NCBI RefSeq assembly: GCF_900107695.1
Contig: NZ_FNQP01000005.1
Coordinates: 124,001-188,000, forward strand
From: Thiothrix caldifontis
GTDB lineage: Bacteria; Pseudomonadota; Gammaproteobacteria; Thiotrichales; Thiotrichaceae
Length of the DNA: 64,000 nucleotides
Direction of reading: 5' to 3'
In this document: positions 17,704 through 27,322 of the stretch, in pieces
How the letters are laid out: every line of letters begins with the position of its first letter
Position numbering within the stretch: the first letter of the stretch is position 1
Made by a program: the position numbers and the translations under genes
The notes under the pieces: generated by a model
The model's database searches: none
Told to the model about the DNA's origin: nothing
The model's input: the letters and a program-made list of their open reading frames with translations, nothing else

Positions 17704-20700
17704 ATGAATATGGAACAATCCTTGGGTTTGGGCAAATCGCGCCCGGACTCCGATGCCGAACGCCGCCGCCTCCAGCTTTACATCAACCTGAAACTGTCCT
17801 CTACCGGGCAACCAGCCTCCCTCGCCGGGGACAACGAATTCCTGTCCATCGCCGATGACCTGCTTGCCAGTTACCGTGAAAAGAACCGTTTACTGACTGG
17901 CTACCTGTGCCCCGCCGACCAGCGTATCCAAGATTTCCTCGACAGCTATCTCGCGGATTGTGGCGCGGAAAAAGTACGCTTGCCCGGTAACAGCATTGTC
18001 CTCGACCGCTACGGTGTGGCGCGGGAACTCTCCTTACCGTCGGATGGCGATGCCTTCAAATCCGACATCGTGTCCAGCTACCGCATCAAACAAGGCATTT
18101 TGCACAACCCTGCGAATGACCGCCGCACCACCAAAGGCTCGTTCCACATTGCCGAAGGTGGCTTGCCGATTCCCGGTGATAAAAAAGCCGTGCCGAAAAT
18201 AGCGTATGCGCGGATGTTGCAACATGCCCTCAACCCGCCGGACGACTTGCTGGCACTGCCTTTCACCGCCAACGAAGAACACAAAGCCCGCCTGTTCGTT
18301 TCCTTACTATTGCGCCCCGTGGTTTGCCCCGAAATTCCCGGTAGCGAAGCTGAAAAAAGCATGGAAATCCGCTTTTTTGCCCCCGGCAATCTGGTCAGCA
18401 ACCTCGATTTCGTCGAAAGCATTTTCGGCAATGCAGGCAACCCCTACCTGCCCAAACACGATGCCGCGCTCGACGTAGAGCATTGGACAGGGCATACCGG
18501 CTGCGTGATCCTTGCCCCGCATTTGACCCGCTTGACCAAACAGGAATTGGGTTTGCCGCATTACGACCAAGCCAGCGCCCGCCAGCGCAAAGATGGCATG
18601 TGCTGGAAAGAAGAAGGCGAACGTTACAACGACGGCAGTGCTTTCAAAATTGTGGCACGCGACAAACGCGGCGTGATTGTCACCATCCTCGCCGACAACT
18701 ATTACGGCTATTGCAAGAAAGAAGTCAAAACCCAGATCAGCTATTCCGCCAACCTGTTCGGGCTGGCTGAAGAAGAGCACGCGGGCGGCGCACTCGCGTT
18801 CCAACGCCGCAATCATGGCGAAGAATACGGCACGGATAGCCGCACCCGCAAACGCCCAGACGTTTATAATTTCGACAGCATGGTGGCGCAATTTGGCGCG
18901 GTGATGGACGTGCAGCCCGAAGGCTACGCCATCGACAAAGCCCACCCCGACCTGATCTATTTGCCGCTCGACATCCGCATGGATTTGCGCACCCAAAGCA
19001 TCCGCTGGAAAAATGAGAAGGGTGAATACAGCCTGAAATTGCGCCCCAATAAAGTCTATATGCAGCCCAACGGCTACAAGACCGAAATGCAGAAACACCC
19101 GTCTGCTCCATCATGGCGGATTATTGGTACGGATGCGGAAGGCACGTTCTGCCACAAGCCTTGTACGGTATCCGGCGGCGGCAAGTCGGAAATTTCCAAA
19201 TCGCTGAATGATGCGGTGATTTACGGCCCGGTATTCGTGCAAGATTTCGAGACGGATATGGATCAAGTCGCGGCGATTTTCGACTACGATTACAGCACCC
19301 GTTTCAAACCGGAATGTGCGGATGAAGACCGTGACCCTTCCCGTCAACCGCTCAGCGAAGAACGCAGCCTTGGCTCGGTGATCAAATTGTTTACGCCATC
19401 ACCCAGCCATACCGATGCCTACAATGCGTGGCTGTCGGCGATTCCGGCGCGGATTTTGTCGCAAGCTTTCATTATCAAGCGCATGTATAAACCGGAATGG
19501 GGCAAGGATTGGCGCAAGCATTTCTCGGTGGATGTCATCAACGGAATGCCCGGTAACGCGCTTAAACACAACGGACGTGATTTAGTGGCTTCGTATTTGC
19601 GGGTAGGCTTGGGGAATGGCGGCAACTGGCGCACCTACAAAGTCCGCCAGGATTTCATCGCCACCGAAAAAGTGCAGATGGAAGACGACATTAGCGCGTC
19701 GGTCGTGGTGAGCGCGGATAAATTGCCGAACCGTTCGCCGAAATCCTCCAATCCCAGCGTCAAACTGGTGAAAAACTGCGAATACCGCCTGTTCCAACGC
19801 CCCGATGAAGCGATTCATCGTGGTTTCGACAAGCAAACCGAGTTCGACATGGCGCAACCGGGCAACTTCATTGCCAATTTCGAGCCGCTCAAGGGCGATA
19901 ACCTTACCGAAATCGTTGAGGATGTGGTTGAGTTCCAGAAATACACTGCGCCGATGGCGAATTTGCTGCAAGCGGCGTGTGAGTCCGGCGAATACGTGGT
20001 GTCGTCCGCCAACCCGCGTTTGGTGAATGGCAAGCCCAGCGAAAACCCGCGTTATTTGCAAATCCGCCCCGACTTGCAGCAGCCGATGCGTAAATACATT
20101 GCGGAAATGGGGGCGCGTTTCCAGCGGCGCGTGCCGTTGGATCAGCCGCTGATGACTCCGGTGGATGCGGTGCTGACCGGGCGGCGTAATAATCCGCCGG
20201 GTAAGGGCATCCGTCCACTGGCAGTGTTCAACCCGATCCATTATCAGGAATTGCCGGAACTGTTTATGGATTTCATCTGTAGCGTGACGGGCAAATCGCC
20301 TTCCACCACGGGCGCAGGTAGCGAAGGCGCGTTGACCAAAGCACCGTTCAATGCGTTGCGCACCACGGCGGATCTGAACAATGCGCTGGTGTCGTTCATG
20401 ATCAGCGGCTACGCGGGCTTTTCCAGCGCGGCGGGCTATATCGGCGCGAATTTACGGGTCGATCACGACATCAGTTTGCTGATTCCCGAAATTTGGTCAC
20501 GGCTGCGCGAAAACGAGCGCGATCCGGCGTATTTGATTGAACACGGCTATCTGGAAGCCTTGAGCGATTTCGAGCATCACGGGCAATGGGTGCAAGCCAG
20601 CCGCTTGGGGTATCGGATCACTGACCGTTTCGTCGCGACTTTCATGGGCAAAATCTTTGACAATCCGGCGGTGGTGTTCGGCGAAGACATCCTCAAACCC

Positions 20701-21159
20701 GAAACGCAAGGCATGGATGTGTTCGTGGATGGCGTGAACAATATCGTCGAAGCGCAGCAACAGGTGGCGCAGGCGTATCTGGACGATGGCAGTATTGAAG
20801 ATGCTTGCCCGCCGCTGAAAGCTTTGCTGCATATCATGGCAACGGGGCAGTATGAGGGTAGGGATGCGCATCATCCCGACATCCGGGCAATGTTTACCCG
20901 CGAGGCGTTGCTGGCATCTGACTGGTATCAGCAGCGTTTGCTGACCAAGCAACAGCGCGATGCGGCGTTGTGGGAACGCCATTGCGCGTATCTGCAAGCA
21001 TTCCTCGGCAAGGAAACCCATCAGGATGTGGCGGAACGGCTGGATATTGCCGGACGGTTGCAGCAGGCGCAGGATAAACTGGCACGGATTCGCACGGCGG
21101 CATATCTGAAAAGTTTGCAGGGAACGATAGGCGCGGATTTGCTGGGGTGTTACGCCTAA
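17704..21159 (+). CDS. Very large protein resembling PPi-dependent phosphoenolpyruvate carboxykinase
   Basis: A 1151-residue soluble enzyme-like protein. Its size and several stretches (FHIAEGGLPIPGDKK, WTGHTGCVILAPHLT, ILADNYYGYCKKEVKTQISY, and the glycine loop SGGGKSE at residues 490-496) match what I recall of the PPi-type PEP carboxykinases of Propionibacterium and Entamoeba, about 1100-1200 residues long and unlike ATP- or GTP-PEPCK. That enzyme interconverts oxaloacetate plus PPi with PEP, phosphate and CO2. The identification is from memory of a few family sequences. ATG at 17704 is preferred over 17620 because GAGAG lies 8 bases before it. It is apparently monocistronic and ends convergently against the FemAB-like gene. 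Confidence 0.62.
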   Translation: MNMEQSLGLGKSRPDSDAERRRLQLYINLKLSSTGQPASLAGDNEFLSIADDLLASYREKNRLLTGYLCPADQRIQDFLDSYLADCGAEKVRLPGNSIVLDRYGVARELSLPSDGDAFKSDIVSSYRIKQGILHNPANDRRTTKGSFHIAEGGLPIPGDKKAVPKIAYARMLQHALNPPDDLLALPFTANEEHKARLFVSLLLRPVVCPEIPGSEAEKSMEIRFFAPGNLVSNLDFVESIFGNAGNPYLPKHDAALDVEHWTGHTGCVILAPHLTRLTKQELGLPHYDQASARQRKDGMCWKEEGERYNDGSAFKIVARDKRGVIVTILADNYYGYCKKEVKTQISYSANLFGLAEEEHAGGALAFQRRNHGEEYGTDSRTRKRPDVYNFDSMVAQFGAVMDVQPEGYAIDKAHPDLIYLPLDIRMDLRTQSIRWKNEKGEYSLKLRPNKVYMQPNGYKTEMQKHPSAPSWRIIGTDAEGTFCHKPCTVSGGGKSEISKSLNDAVIYGPVFVQDFETDMDQVAAIFDYDYSTRFKPECADEDRDPSRQPLSEERSLGSVIKLFTPSPSHTDAYNAWLSAIPARILSQAFIIKRMYKPEWGKDWRKHFSVDVINGMPGNALKHNGRDLVASYLRVGLGNGGNWRTYKVRQDFIATEKVQMEDDISASVVVSADKLPNRSPKSSNPSVKLVKNCEYRLFQRPDEAIHRGFDKQTEFDMAQPGNFIANFEPLKGDNLTEIVEDVVEFQKYTAPMANLLQAACESGEYVVSSANPRLVNGKPSENPRYLQIRPDLQQPMRKYIAEMGARFQRRVPLDQPLMTPVDAVLTGRRNNPPGKGIRPLAVFNPIHYQELPELFMDFICSVTGKSPSTTGAGSEGALTKAPFNALRTTADLNNALVSFMISGYAGFSSAAGYIGANLRVDHDISLLIPEIWSRLRENERDPAYLIEHGYLEALSDFEHHGQWVQASRLGYRITDRFVATFMGKIFDNPAVVFGEDILKPETQGMDVFVDGVNNIVEAQQQVAQAYLDDGSIEDACPPLKALLHIMATGQYEGRDAHHPDIRAMFTREALLASDWYQQRLLTKQQRDAALWERHCAYLQAFLGKETHQDVAERLDIAGRLQQAQDKLARIRTAAYLKSLQGTIGADLLGCYA

Positions 21160-22301
21160 GTCTCTGTGGCGATACGATACGGCAAATGTTCAGTGGCAGC
21201 ACGCATGTAGTCTGCCACTGAACCACGCTCATAAGCCGCGTGACGTTCCACTGCCGCACGAAAGACCGGTTCCCGCAGCCAATGCGCGGAACGTGTCAGG
21301 GTGGGAATAAAGCCACGCGGAATCTTATGCTCCCCTTGGGCACCCGGCTCAAACACCTGTAGACCGTGCCGGATGCAATACTCAATCCCTTGGTAATAAC
21401 ACGCCTCAAAGTGCAGGCTGTCGATTTCCTGTGTACACCCCCAATGCCGCCCATAAAGCCGGGTGGCACTGGCAAACATCAACGAACCAGCGATACAGTC
21501 GCCCTCACGGTTGTCAGCCATAATCAGCAACGCCTGTTCGCCCAAGGCCGTTGCCATTTCGCGGAAAAAGCCAACATTTAAGGTCGGGATGCCCCACTTG
21601 CTTTCAAAGGTGTGTTGGTAGAAAAAGGCAAAGCGCTCCCAATCTTCCGCTGTTGCAGTGTGACCGTTGAGTTGCCGTAAGGTGACCCCCGCATCCGCCA
21701 CCTTACGACGTTCCTGCTTGATATTTTTACGCTTTTTCGCAGTGAGGACGGCGAGGAAATCGTCAAAGCTCTGGTAATCCGCATTGCGCCAGTGAAATTG
21801 GCAGTCATGGCGAATGGTTAGCCCCTGTTGTGCCAGCCAGTCAAGCTGTTCAGCAGGTGGAAACAAACAATGGAAACTGCTGGATTCCAACGCTTCTGCC
21901 ACTTGCATCACCGCCGCTAACAGTACCGGCAATAATTCTGCCTCTCGCCCTGTGGCTACGAGCAAACGTTGCCCACTAGCGGGAGTGTAGGGGATGCTAG
22001 AAACCAGTTTCGGAAAATACCGCAGCCCGTGCTGCTCATAGGCACGCGCCCATGCATGGTCGAAGACAAATTCGCCGTAAGTATTGCTTTTCTCATACAA
22101 GGGCATCGCAGCAACCAACACCTCTTGTTCATAGACAACGATGTGGCGCGGTAGCCATTCAAACTCTGGAATGTTCAGGCAACCATGATGTTCGAGCGCG
22201 GTAAGAAACTCGTGACGCAAGAAAGGGTTGGCGTCTTGCACCAAAGCATTCCATTGCTCAGCGGCAACGCTATCAAGATTGGGGAGAATGTTAATTTGCA
22301 T
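21156..22301 (-). CDS. FemAB-like / GNAT-fold protein (DUF482, PF04339-like)
   Basis: A roughly 381-residue soluble protein with features of the DUF482 family related to FemABX aminoacyltransferases: NPFLRHEFLTALE near residue 28, PLYEKSNTYGEFVFDHAWA, TPASGQRLL, and a C-terminal FEPGAQGEHKIPRGF with a following HW. Members often have the GNAT fold and are annotated as peptidoglycan biosynthesis or N-acyltransferase proteins, but the substrate is unknown. The start could also be 22310; neither has a clear ribosome site. Overlaps the end of the convergent PEPCK-like gene by 4 bases. Confidence 0.82.
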   Translation of the reverse strand: MQINILPNLDSVAAEQWNALVQDANPFLRHEFLTALEHHGCLNIPEFEWLPRHIVVYEQEVLVAAMPLYEKSNTYGEFVFDHAWARAYEQHGLRYFPKLVSSIPYTPASGQRLLVATGREAELLPVLLAAVMQVAEALESSSFHCLFPPAEQLDWLAQQGLTIRHDCQFHWRNADYQSFDDFLAVLTAKKRKNIKQERRKVADAGVTLRQLNGHTATAEDWERFAFFYQHTFESKWGIPTLNVGFFREMATALGEQALLIMADNREGDCIAGSLMFASATRLYGRHWGCTQEIDSLHFEACYYQGIEYCIRHGLQVFEPGAQGEHKIPRGFIPTLTRSAHWLREPVFRAAVERHAAYERGSVADYMRAATEHLPYRIATET

Positions 22302-22378
22302 GGCAAGCAATGCTAGCCGGTTTACGCAGGGCGGACAAATTCCCTGCTCAGTCCGGGGCGGATTTCAGTTAGTATGCT

Positions 22379-24853
22379 TTAACTCGCTGACTTTTTGCTT
22401 GCCGTGGTTTTCTTTCCTGCTGGCTTTTTGGCTACGCTGGCTTTTTTGGGCGCGGCTTTAGCTGTTACCGGCTTAGGTTTTTCGACCTTTGCTGCAACGG
22501 GCTTATCTGCCGCTTCAGTTTCTGGTTTTACCGCTGCGGCCTTCTTCGCCCCTTTTTTGGCGCTCTTGGCCTCGGCAACAACCGCAATCAGGGCTTCGCA
22601 TTCTTCCAAAGTCATGCTGTCCGGTTCGCGGTCTTTGGGCAGACGTGCCTGCACTTTAACACGCTTGATAACCTTGTTGATGTACGGCCCCCAGCGCCCT
22701 TTGAGAATCTGCACGCCGTTGCCAAAGTCCACCAGAACTTTTTCGGCATCTTTGACTTTTTTCTCGGCAATCAGCTCCAGTGCCCGTTCCAGCGTGATGG
22801 TGTGCGGGTCATCTTCTTTTTTCAGCGAAGCGAATTGGTCGCCGTATTTCACATAAGGGCCAAAACGCCCCACATTGGCGCTGATGGCTTTGCCATCTTC
22901 GGTTTCACCCAATTGGCGCGGCAATTTGAAGAGTTCGAGGGCTTCTTCCAGTGTGACCGTATCCAGCTTCATACCGGGGCGTAACCCGGCGAATACCGGC
23001 TTTTCCTCATCGTCTTTGGTGCCGATTTGCACCATCGGCCCGAAACGCCCTAAACGTACCGATACCGGCCTGCCACTGGTCGGGTCGATACCCAATTCAC
23101 GGGACTGGAGCACATCGCTACGGTTGACACTTTCCATCTTTTCATCAACGAGCTGGTGAAACGGCTGCCAGAAGGCATCCATGACCGGAACCCACGCTTT
23201 TTCACCGCGTGAAATTTCATCCAATTCATTTTCAAGGTTGGCGGTGAAATCGTAATCCACGTATTGGGTGAAATGTTCCGTCAAAAACCGGATCACAATG
23301 CGCCCAATATCCGTCGGCGTGAAACGGCGATTGTCCAGCTCGACGTATTCACGTGCCAACAGGGTCGAAATAATGCTGGCGTAGGTCGACGGACGCCCAA
23401 TGCCATATTCTTCCAAGGCTTTGACCAGCGAGGCTTCGGAATAGCGCGGCGGTGGCTCGGTGAAATGCTGTTCTGCTGCAATGTCGTGCAGCGTGATGCT
23501 TTCACCTTCTTCCAACGGCGGTAGCGGGCTTTCCTTTTCGCTGGCGCGATCATCCAAGCCTTCTTCGTACACCATGAGAAAACCGGGATCACGAATGGTG
23601 GAACCGGACGCCCGGAAAAAACTGCCCGTTTCTGCGTTCAAATCCGCCGATACCGTATCCAGGGTGGCGTAGATCATTTGGCACGCCACGGTGCGTTTCC
23701 AGATCAACTCGTACAGCCTGAACTGTTCTTCATTGAGATGGCTTTTGACCTGTTCTGGCGTGCGGTGTGCCGAGGTTGGGCGTACTGCTTCGTGTGCTTC
23801 CTGCGCATTTTTGGATTTATTTTTATAGAAGTTGGGGGTTTCCGGCAATTTGTCCTGACCGTAACGCTGTCCGATCAAGCCACGCAATTCAGCCAATGCT
23901 TCGTTTGCCAATGTCACCGAGTCGGTACGCATATAGGTAATTAACCCCACCGGGCCGTTACCGAGGTCAATCCCTTCGTATAATTGCTGGGCAACACGCA
24001 TGGCGCGTTGCGTGGAAAACTTGAGTTTGCGCACCGCTTCTTGCTGCAAGGTAGAAGTGGTAAACGGCGGCGCGGGGTAACGCTTGCGTTGCTTTTTGTC
24101 GACTTTGCTGACTAACAATTTGCCGTTGGCTACTTGCAGTAAGCGCTGACGTACTTCAGTGGCACGTGCCTCATTATTAATATCAAACTGGTCGAGTTTG
24201 TGGCCATCAAGCGTGTGTAAGCGTGCACTGAAGGCTTGAGCGTCTTTTTCATTTTGCGCGGTCATCGTCCAGTATTCTTGGCGGACGAAACGTTCGATTT
24301 CTTCCTCGCGCTCGACAATCAGGCGCAATGCCGGGCTTTGCACCCGCCCAGCCGAAAGGCTGGGCTTGATCTTACGCCACAGCAAGGGGGAGAGGTTGAA
24401 ACCGACCAGATAATCCAAGGCACGACGGGCTTGCTGCGCATCCACCAAATCGTGGGCAAGGTCACGCGGGTTGGCAACGGCCTCTTGCACCGCGTGTTTG
24501 GTAATTTCGTGAAAGACCACGCGCTGCACATTTTTGCCTTTAAGTGCACCGCGTTCGTTCAACAATTCGTATAAATGCCAAGAAATAGCTTCGCCTTCAC
24601 GATCCGGGTCAGTCGCGAGATACAGGTTGTTGGCTTTTTTGAGCGCCCGCGCAATCGCATCCACATGCTTTTGGTTGCGGTCGATGATTTCATAACGCAT
24701 CGCGTAGCCGTTATCGGGGTCGACAGCGCCCTCCTTGGGGATCAAGTCACGCACATGACCGTAAGAGGCCAGCACTTCAAACCCGCTCCCCAAGTACTTT
24801 TGGATGGTTTTACCCTTCGCCGGAGATTCGACGATTACTAGATTTTCGCTCAT
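22379..24853 (-). CDS. topA: DNA topoisomerase I (type IA)
   Basis: An 824-residue type IA topoisomerase that relaxes negative supercoils. The TOPRIM domain opens SENLVIVESPAKGKTIQKYL and has the DPDREGEAISWH acidic motif. The catalytic tyrosine lies in GLITYMRTDSVTLA. After the core there are several C-terminal GRFGP-type repeats (GRFGPMVQ, GRFGPYVK, GRWGPYIN) and then a 70-residue lysine/alanine-rich tail that probably binds DNA nonspecifically. There are no CxxC zinc ribbons, unlike the E. coli enzyme. The gene is leftward and monocistronic. Confidence 0.97.
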   Translation of the reverse strand: MSENLVIVESPAKGKTIQKYLGSGFEVLASYGHVRDLIPKEGAVDPDNGYAMRYEIIDRNQKHVDAIARALKKANNLYLATDPDREGEAISWHLYELLNERGALKGKNVQRVVFHEITKHAVQEAVANPRDLAHDLVDAQQARRALDYLVGFNLSPLLWRKIKPSLSAGRVQSPALRLIVEREEEIERFVRQEYWTMTAQNEKDAQAFSARLHTLDGHKLDQFDINNEARATEVRQRLLQVANGKLLVSKVDKKQRKRYPAPPFTTSTLQQEAVRKLKFSTQRAMRVAQQLYEGIDLGNGPVGLITYMRTDSVTLANEALAELRGLIGQRYGQDKLPETPNFYKNKSKNAQEAHEAVRPTSAHRTPEQVKSHLNEEQFRLYELIWKRTVACQMIYATLDTVSADLNAETGSFFRASGSTIRDPGFLMVYEEGLDDRASEKESPLPPLEEGESITLHDIAAEQHFTEPPPRYSEASLVKALEEYGIGRPSTYASIISTLLAREYVELDNRRFTPTDIGRIVIRFLTEHFTQYVDYDFTANLENELDEISRGEKAWVPVMDAFWQPFHQLVDEKMESVNRSDVLQSRELGIDPTSGRPVSVRLGRFGPMVQIGTKDDEEKPVFAGLRPGMKLDTVTLEEALELFKLPRQLGETEDGKAISANVGRFGPYVKYGDQFASLKKEDDPHTITLERALELIAEKKVKDAEKVLVDFGNGVQILKGRWGPYINKVIKRVKVQARLPKDREPDSMTLEECEALIAVVAEAKSAKKGAKKAAAVKPETEAADKPVAAKVEKPKPVTAKAAPKKASVAKKPAGKKTTASKKSAS

Positions 24854-24981
24854 TTTTTATGCTTCAAGGCGCTACTGCCCGTGTTTCAATTAGTCACAAG
24901 GCGGCATTTTATGCTTGTAACTGGGGGGAAAGTAAAGTTTTGCAAGCAATCTAAGTGAAATCAGTGTGAATCTGCCCCCCC

Positions 24982-26265
24982 TCAAACCTCCCTTGCCACC
25001 GCCCGATGCCCAATATCGGTACGGTAATACACATCCTGCCAAGTAATGGCCTGCACTAGCTGATAAGCCGCTGCCTGCGCTTCGGTGACAGAGTTGCCTA
25101 AGCCTACTGCACACAAAACACGCCCGCCTTGGGTGACAACCTTACCATCCTGAACGGCGGTTCCGGCATGAAAGATTTTACCCTCAAGCGTTGCGGCATT
25201 ATCCAAACCATGAATCACCGCGCCTTTTGCATAAGCATCCGGGTAGCCGCCCGCAGCCAGCACCACGCCCAATGAGGCACGGCTATCCCACTCAGCAGTC
25301 ACTTTATCCAAGCGCCCCTCCAACGCCGCTTCCAGCAAGCCGACGAAATCGGATTGCAAACGCACCATAATCGGCTGGGTTTCGGGATCACCAAAGCGGC
25401 AATTGAATTCCAGCACTTTCGGCACACCTTGCGCATTAATCATCACGCCTGCGTACAAAAAGCCGGTGTAAGGAATGCCATCCGCCGCCATGCCACGCAC
25501 GGTGGGGTAAATCACTTCCTGCATAATGCGTTCGTGCATCGCTGGTGTCACCACCGGTGCGGGGGAATACGCGCCCATGCCGCCGGTATTCGGGCCTTTA
25601 TCGCCGTTGTCGCGGGCTTTGTGGTCTTGCGAACTTGCCATTGCCAGCACGTGTTCGCCATCCACCATCACGATGAAACTGGCTTCTTCACCCAGTAAAA
25701 ACTCTTCAATCACCACGCGACTGCCCGCCGCACCAAAGGCATTGCCTGCCAGCATATCCTGCACCGCTGCAATCGCCTCGTCCTCGGTTTGCGCCAGAAT
25801 CACGCCCTTGCCCGCTGCCAGCCCATCTGCCTTCACCACAATCGGCGCACCCATTTTGCGGATGTAGGCAATCGCTGGTTCAATTTCGGTGAAATTCGCG
25901 TATTCGGCAGTGGCAATGTGATGCCGAGCCAGAAAATCTTTGGCAAAGGCTTTCGACGATTCCAATTGCGCCGCTTGCTGGGTGGGGCCAAAACAACGCA
26001 AACCCGCCGCCCGGAATTTATCCACAATGCCTTTGGAAAGCGGCGCTTCGGGACCAACCACGGTCAGTTCAATCGCGTGTTGCTGCGCGTATGCCAGCAA
26101 TGCATCCACGTCTTCCGCCGCAATCGGCACATTGCGCATGTTCGGCTCCAATGCCGTGCCCGCATTACCGGGAGCAACCAACACCTCGCTTACCCGCCCG
26201 GATTGCGCAATCTTCCATGCCAGCGCGTGTTCACGCCCGCCGCCGCCTACCACCAGAACTTTCAT
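24982..26265 (-). CDS. purD: Phosphoribosylamine-glycine ligase
   Basis: A 427-residue GARS enzyme that joins 5-phosphoribosylamine and glycine with ATP in purine synthesis. It begins MKVLVVGGGGREHALAWK (the N-domain phosphate loop) and has the ATP-grasp elements KADGLAAGKGVILA, GEEASFIVMVDGEHVLAM and LEFNCRFGDPETQ. Start at 26265 is preferred over 26328: the protein then begins at the first strand of the fold and GGGAGT lies 6 bases upstream. It is separated from topA by 128 bases, both leftward. purH, its common neighbour, is not here. Confidence 0.97.
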   Translation of the reverse strand: MKVLVVGGGGREHALAWKIAQSGRVSEVLVAPGNAGTALEPNMRNVPIAAEDVDALLAYAQQHAIELTVVGPEAPLSKGIVDKFRAAGLRCFGPTQQAAQLESSKAFAKDFLARHHIATAEYANFTEIEPAIAYIRKMGAPIVVKADGLAAGKGVILAQTEDEAIAAVQDMLAGNAFGAAGSRVVIEEFLLGEEASFIVMVDGEHVLAMASSQDHKARDNGDKGPNTGGMGAYSPAPVVTPAMHERIMQEVIYPTVRGMAADGIPYTGFLYAGVMINAQGVPKVLEFNCRFGDPETQPIMVRLQSDFVGLLEAALEGRLDKVTAEWDSRASLGVVLAAGGYPDAYAKGAVIHGLDNAATLEGKIFHAGTAVQDGKVVTQGGRVLCAVGLGNSVTEAQAAAYQLVQAITWQDVYYRTDIGHRAVAREV

Positions 26266-26384
26266 GCTGTTACTCCCGTTGAATCCTGAAAAACGCACCA
26301 TTAAAGCGGGATTAGGTAGCCGTTTCAAGCGTTCATGCGTTTAATCATTCAAGTTGAGACCGGGAATAAAGGAATATCCGGGAT

Positions 26385-26723
26385 ATGAAATATTATTACT
26401 ATGGGTGTCTAATCATCGCTGCATTGCTCAGCGGGTGCGGGCAGAAAATACATACAGCAACCATAACATCACCGATCACACGAATAGTTGCTACCGTCTA
26501 CGCTGTGCAAACAGAAACGGATTCCGTTACCTGCCACCAACTACCCGATGCACGCTCGCTAGTCGTCACGCCCTTGCACAAGCATCAACAAGTCGACCTA
26601 GTATCACTACAGGGAAGTATGGAGCAACACGGTGAAGAGTACTGGCTGCACGTCTACCCACGCGACACCATTCACACCCCTTGTTACGTGAATGTACGCT
26701 ATCTGATGCCGCTTGCTGGATAG
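26385..26723 (+). CDS. Small putative lipoprotein
   Basis: A 112-residue protein with a lipoprotein signal peptide: YYYYGCLIIAALLSGC puts the lipobox cysteine at residue 18 (LLSGC). The mature part has an SH3-like look (ARSLVVTPLHKHQQVDLVSL... YWLHVYPRD) and two further cysteines that could pair. Family not recognised. AAAGGA lies about 11 bases before the ATG. It is 43 bases upstream of the FKBP-type isomerase gene on the same strand. Confidence 0.7.
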   Translation: MKYYYYGCLIIAALLSGCGQKIHTATITSPITRIVATVYAVQTETDSVTCHQLPDARSLVVTPLHKHQQVDLVSLQGSMEQHGEEYWLHVYPRDTIHTPCYVNVRYLMPLAG

Positions 26724-26766
26724 CTCTGGTATCCTCAGCGTTTTCCCAGCAGCAAGTGCCATCACC

Positions 26767-27198
26767 ATGAGTAAAATCGTAGAAGCCAATAGCCGTATCC
26801 GCTGGCTTTACCAACTATTCCTCGCCGACGGACACCAGGTAGAAGCCTGCGAAGACCCCGCAGGTGACATCTTGCAACTGGGTCAAGGCGAGCTTCACCC
26901 CAATATCGAAAACGCCCTGATCGGTCTGCCACAAGGCGAGCCCATCCGCCTGATTATTATGGCGGATCAAGCCTTTGGGTATCCCGACCCTGATGCCATC
27001 CAAACACTGGCACACAACGAATTTCCTGCCGAAATGCCCTTGGCTATCGGGCAAATCATCAGCTTCTCGCTACCATCTGGGCAAGAAATCCCCGGCAAAG
27101 TGCTAGAAATTAGCGCTGACAACGTGGTCGTGGATTTCAATCATCCGCTGGCTGGGCATAACATCACCGTTGAACTGGAAATTCTCGACATTTTCTAG
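26767..27198 (+). CDS. fkpB: FKBP-type peptidyl-prolyl isomerase, SlpA/FkpB-like
   Basis: A 143-residue protein of the SlyD/SlpA type: an FKBP domain with an insert-in-flap region. NIENALIGLPQGE and AFGYPDPDAI are typical, and the C-terminal FNHPLAGHNITVELEIL is the family signature. No metal-binding His/Cys tail is present, so it is SlpA/FkpB rather than SlyD. It acts as a cytoplasmic prolyl isomerase and chaperone. The start at 26767 fits the family; the upstream in-frame start at 26713 lies inside the end of the lipoprotein gene. The usual ispH neighbour is absent. Confidence 0.9.
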   Translation: MSKIVEANSRIRWLYQLFLADGHQVEACEDPAGDILQLGQGELHPNIENALIGLPQGEPIRLIIMADQAFGYPDPDAIQTLAHNEFPAEMPLAIGQIISFSLPSGQEIPGKVLEISADNVVVDFNHPLAGHNITVELEILDIF

Positions 27199-27199
27199 G

Positions 27200-27227
27200 G
27201 TAGAAACGCAAAATCTTGCGTCTCTAC
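27200..27227. repeat. Hairpin repeat of the GTAGAGACGC type
   Basis: GTAGA-A-ACGCAA, loop AATC, TTGCGT-C-TCTAC forms an 11-bp stem with one mismatch just 2 bases after the fkpB stop. There is no T-run after it, so it is not a classical terminator. Similar palindromes ending in GTCTCTAC occur as dispersed repeats in many bacterial genomes, so it is probably a small mobile palindrome. Confidence 0.5.
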
Positions 27228-27322
27228 GGTGCAATTACCTCAGTAAACAAGGTATAAATTCTAAAAATTTCCCCTGCACGCTCATTTGGTTGATTATAAA
27301 TAGCATCAAAATTAACAACCAA

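Noticed and set aside
18307-19098. 263-codon open frame on the minus strand inside the PEPCK-like gene
   Set aside because: Shadow of a high-quality gene on the plus strand; composition is typical of antisense frames (F, V, A, H-rich) and no motif is present.
27200-27227. Hairpin considered as terminator of fkpB
   Set aside because: Good stem but no T-run on either side; kept as a repeat instead.
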